A stretch of 64,000 nt of DNA from JAAFIP01 sp963775085 (GTDB lineage Bacteria; Pseudomonadota; Gammaproteobacteria; Burkholderiales; Burkholderiaceae_C), in contig CAVZHO010000006.1 of NCBI GenBank assembly GCA_963775085.1, positions 310,001-374,000 of the forward strand, in the 5' to 3' direction. This document shows positions 63,843-64,000 of this stretch, piece after piece. Made by a program: the position numbers and the translations under genes. The stretch's first letter is position 1; each line of letters begins with the position of its first letter. A model generated the notes under the pieces. The model saw nothing but the letters and a program-made list of their open reading frames with translations. It had not been told where the DNA came from and made no database searches.

Positions 63843-64000
63843 TTACTTCACAGCGCGGATTTTATCGATCTCGGCTTTGCCAAACTGCTTTTCAAACTCG
63901 GCGTTCACGGGGCCCAGCACGGCGACAAACTTGGCTTTGTCCAGGTTTTCCACCACACTCATGCCCTTGCTTTTCAGATCGGCCACGCCTTTGGCATCGT
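63843..64000 (-). CDS. dctP: TRAP transporter substrate-binding protein (DctP), C-terminal fragment
   Basis: The last 52 or so codons of a gene running off the right edge; it ends AEIDKIRAVK then TAA. The helical VADLKSKGMSVVENLDKAKF and FEKQFGKAEIDKIR are typical of the C-terminal helix of DctP-type periplasmic proteins. Its place before dctQ and dctM supports this call. Confidence 0.8.
   Translation of the reverse strand, partial: DAKGVADLKSKGMSVVENLDKAKFVAVLGPVNAEFEKQFGKAEIDKIRAVK

Overview
The window looks like chromosomal DNA of a Betaproteobacterium, most probably a Rhodoferax-like member of the Comamonadaceae. The grounds are the gene families (many Bug/TctC binding proteins, a CIRCE-controlled rpoH, a dapA-bamC pair, the otn four-carbon acid sugar genes, BMP-type purine ABC transport), moderate-to-high GC, and the interspersed repeats. 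It is ordinary chromosome: I saw no prophage, no intact insertion sequence and no CRISPR array.

Layout. 1-2984: tartrate/hydroxypyruvate genes (tctC-like fragment, ttuC, ttuD, minus strand). 3063-9749: rpoH behind a CIRCE operator, urate hydroxylase puuD, a cysteine-rich micro-protein coupled to slyX, a ProQ/FinO protein, a methyltransferase, a secreted protein and an exporter. 9878-13965: CoA-transferase, enoyl-CoA hydratase, quinone oxidoreductase and Bug protein, probably an organic-acid pathway. 14181-18835: aminotransferase, aroC and two transporters. 19062-24766: alanine-rich lipoprotein, BI-1 protein, GlcG-like protein, bamC-dapA, methyltransferase, SDR and a 41-residue membrane peptide. 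24778-36176: MFS carrier, rhlE, apaH, CorC-like protein, glycine-zipper protein, orphan response regulator, tRNA-Thr, fbp and pepN. 36447-43959: BMP/Nup purine ABC transporter, solitary antitoxin, Rieske oxygenase and adenine-type deaminase. 43973-51154: small enzymes, then a two-component system flanked by two secreted beta-propeller proteins. 51420-56392: glycine cleavage genes gcvT-gcvH-gcvP behind a tandem glycine riboswitch. 56468-64000: SulP transporter, otn operon (its kinase gene frameshifted) and a converging TRAP transporter.

The most unusual content is repetitive. (i) A family of about 50 bp is present about 14 times; several copies lie in frame inside proteins (puuD, apaH, pepN, gcvT, a methyltransferase) or supply stop or start codons (ttuD, fbp, an ABC permease, an SDR). 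(ii) A 105-bp palindromic element occurs twice (263-367 and 26312-26416) with compensatory changes in its stems. (iii) An A/T-rich inverted-repeat element bounded by GGTAACGC and GCGTTACC sits between fbp and pepN and between gcvP and gcvH. (iv) A coding REP-like hairpin is inserted in gcvP. Many genes also lack a Shine-Dalgarno sequence and have a -10-like hexamer 6-8 nt before the start codon, suggesting frequent leaderless transcripts.
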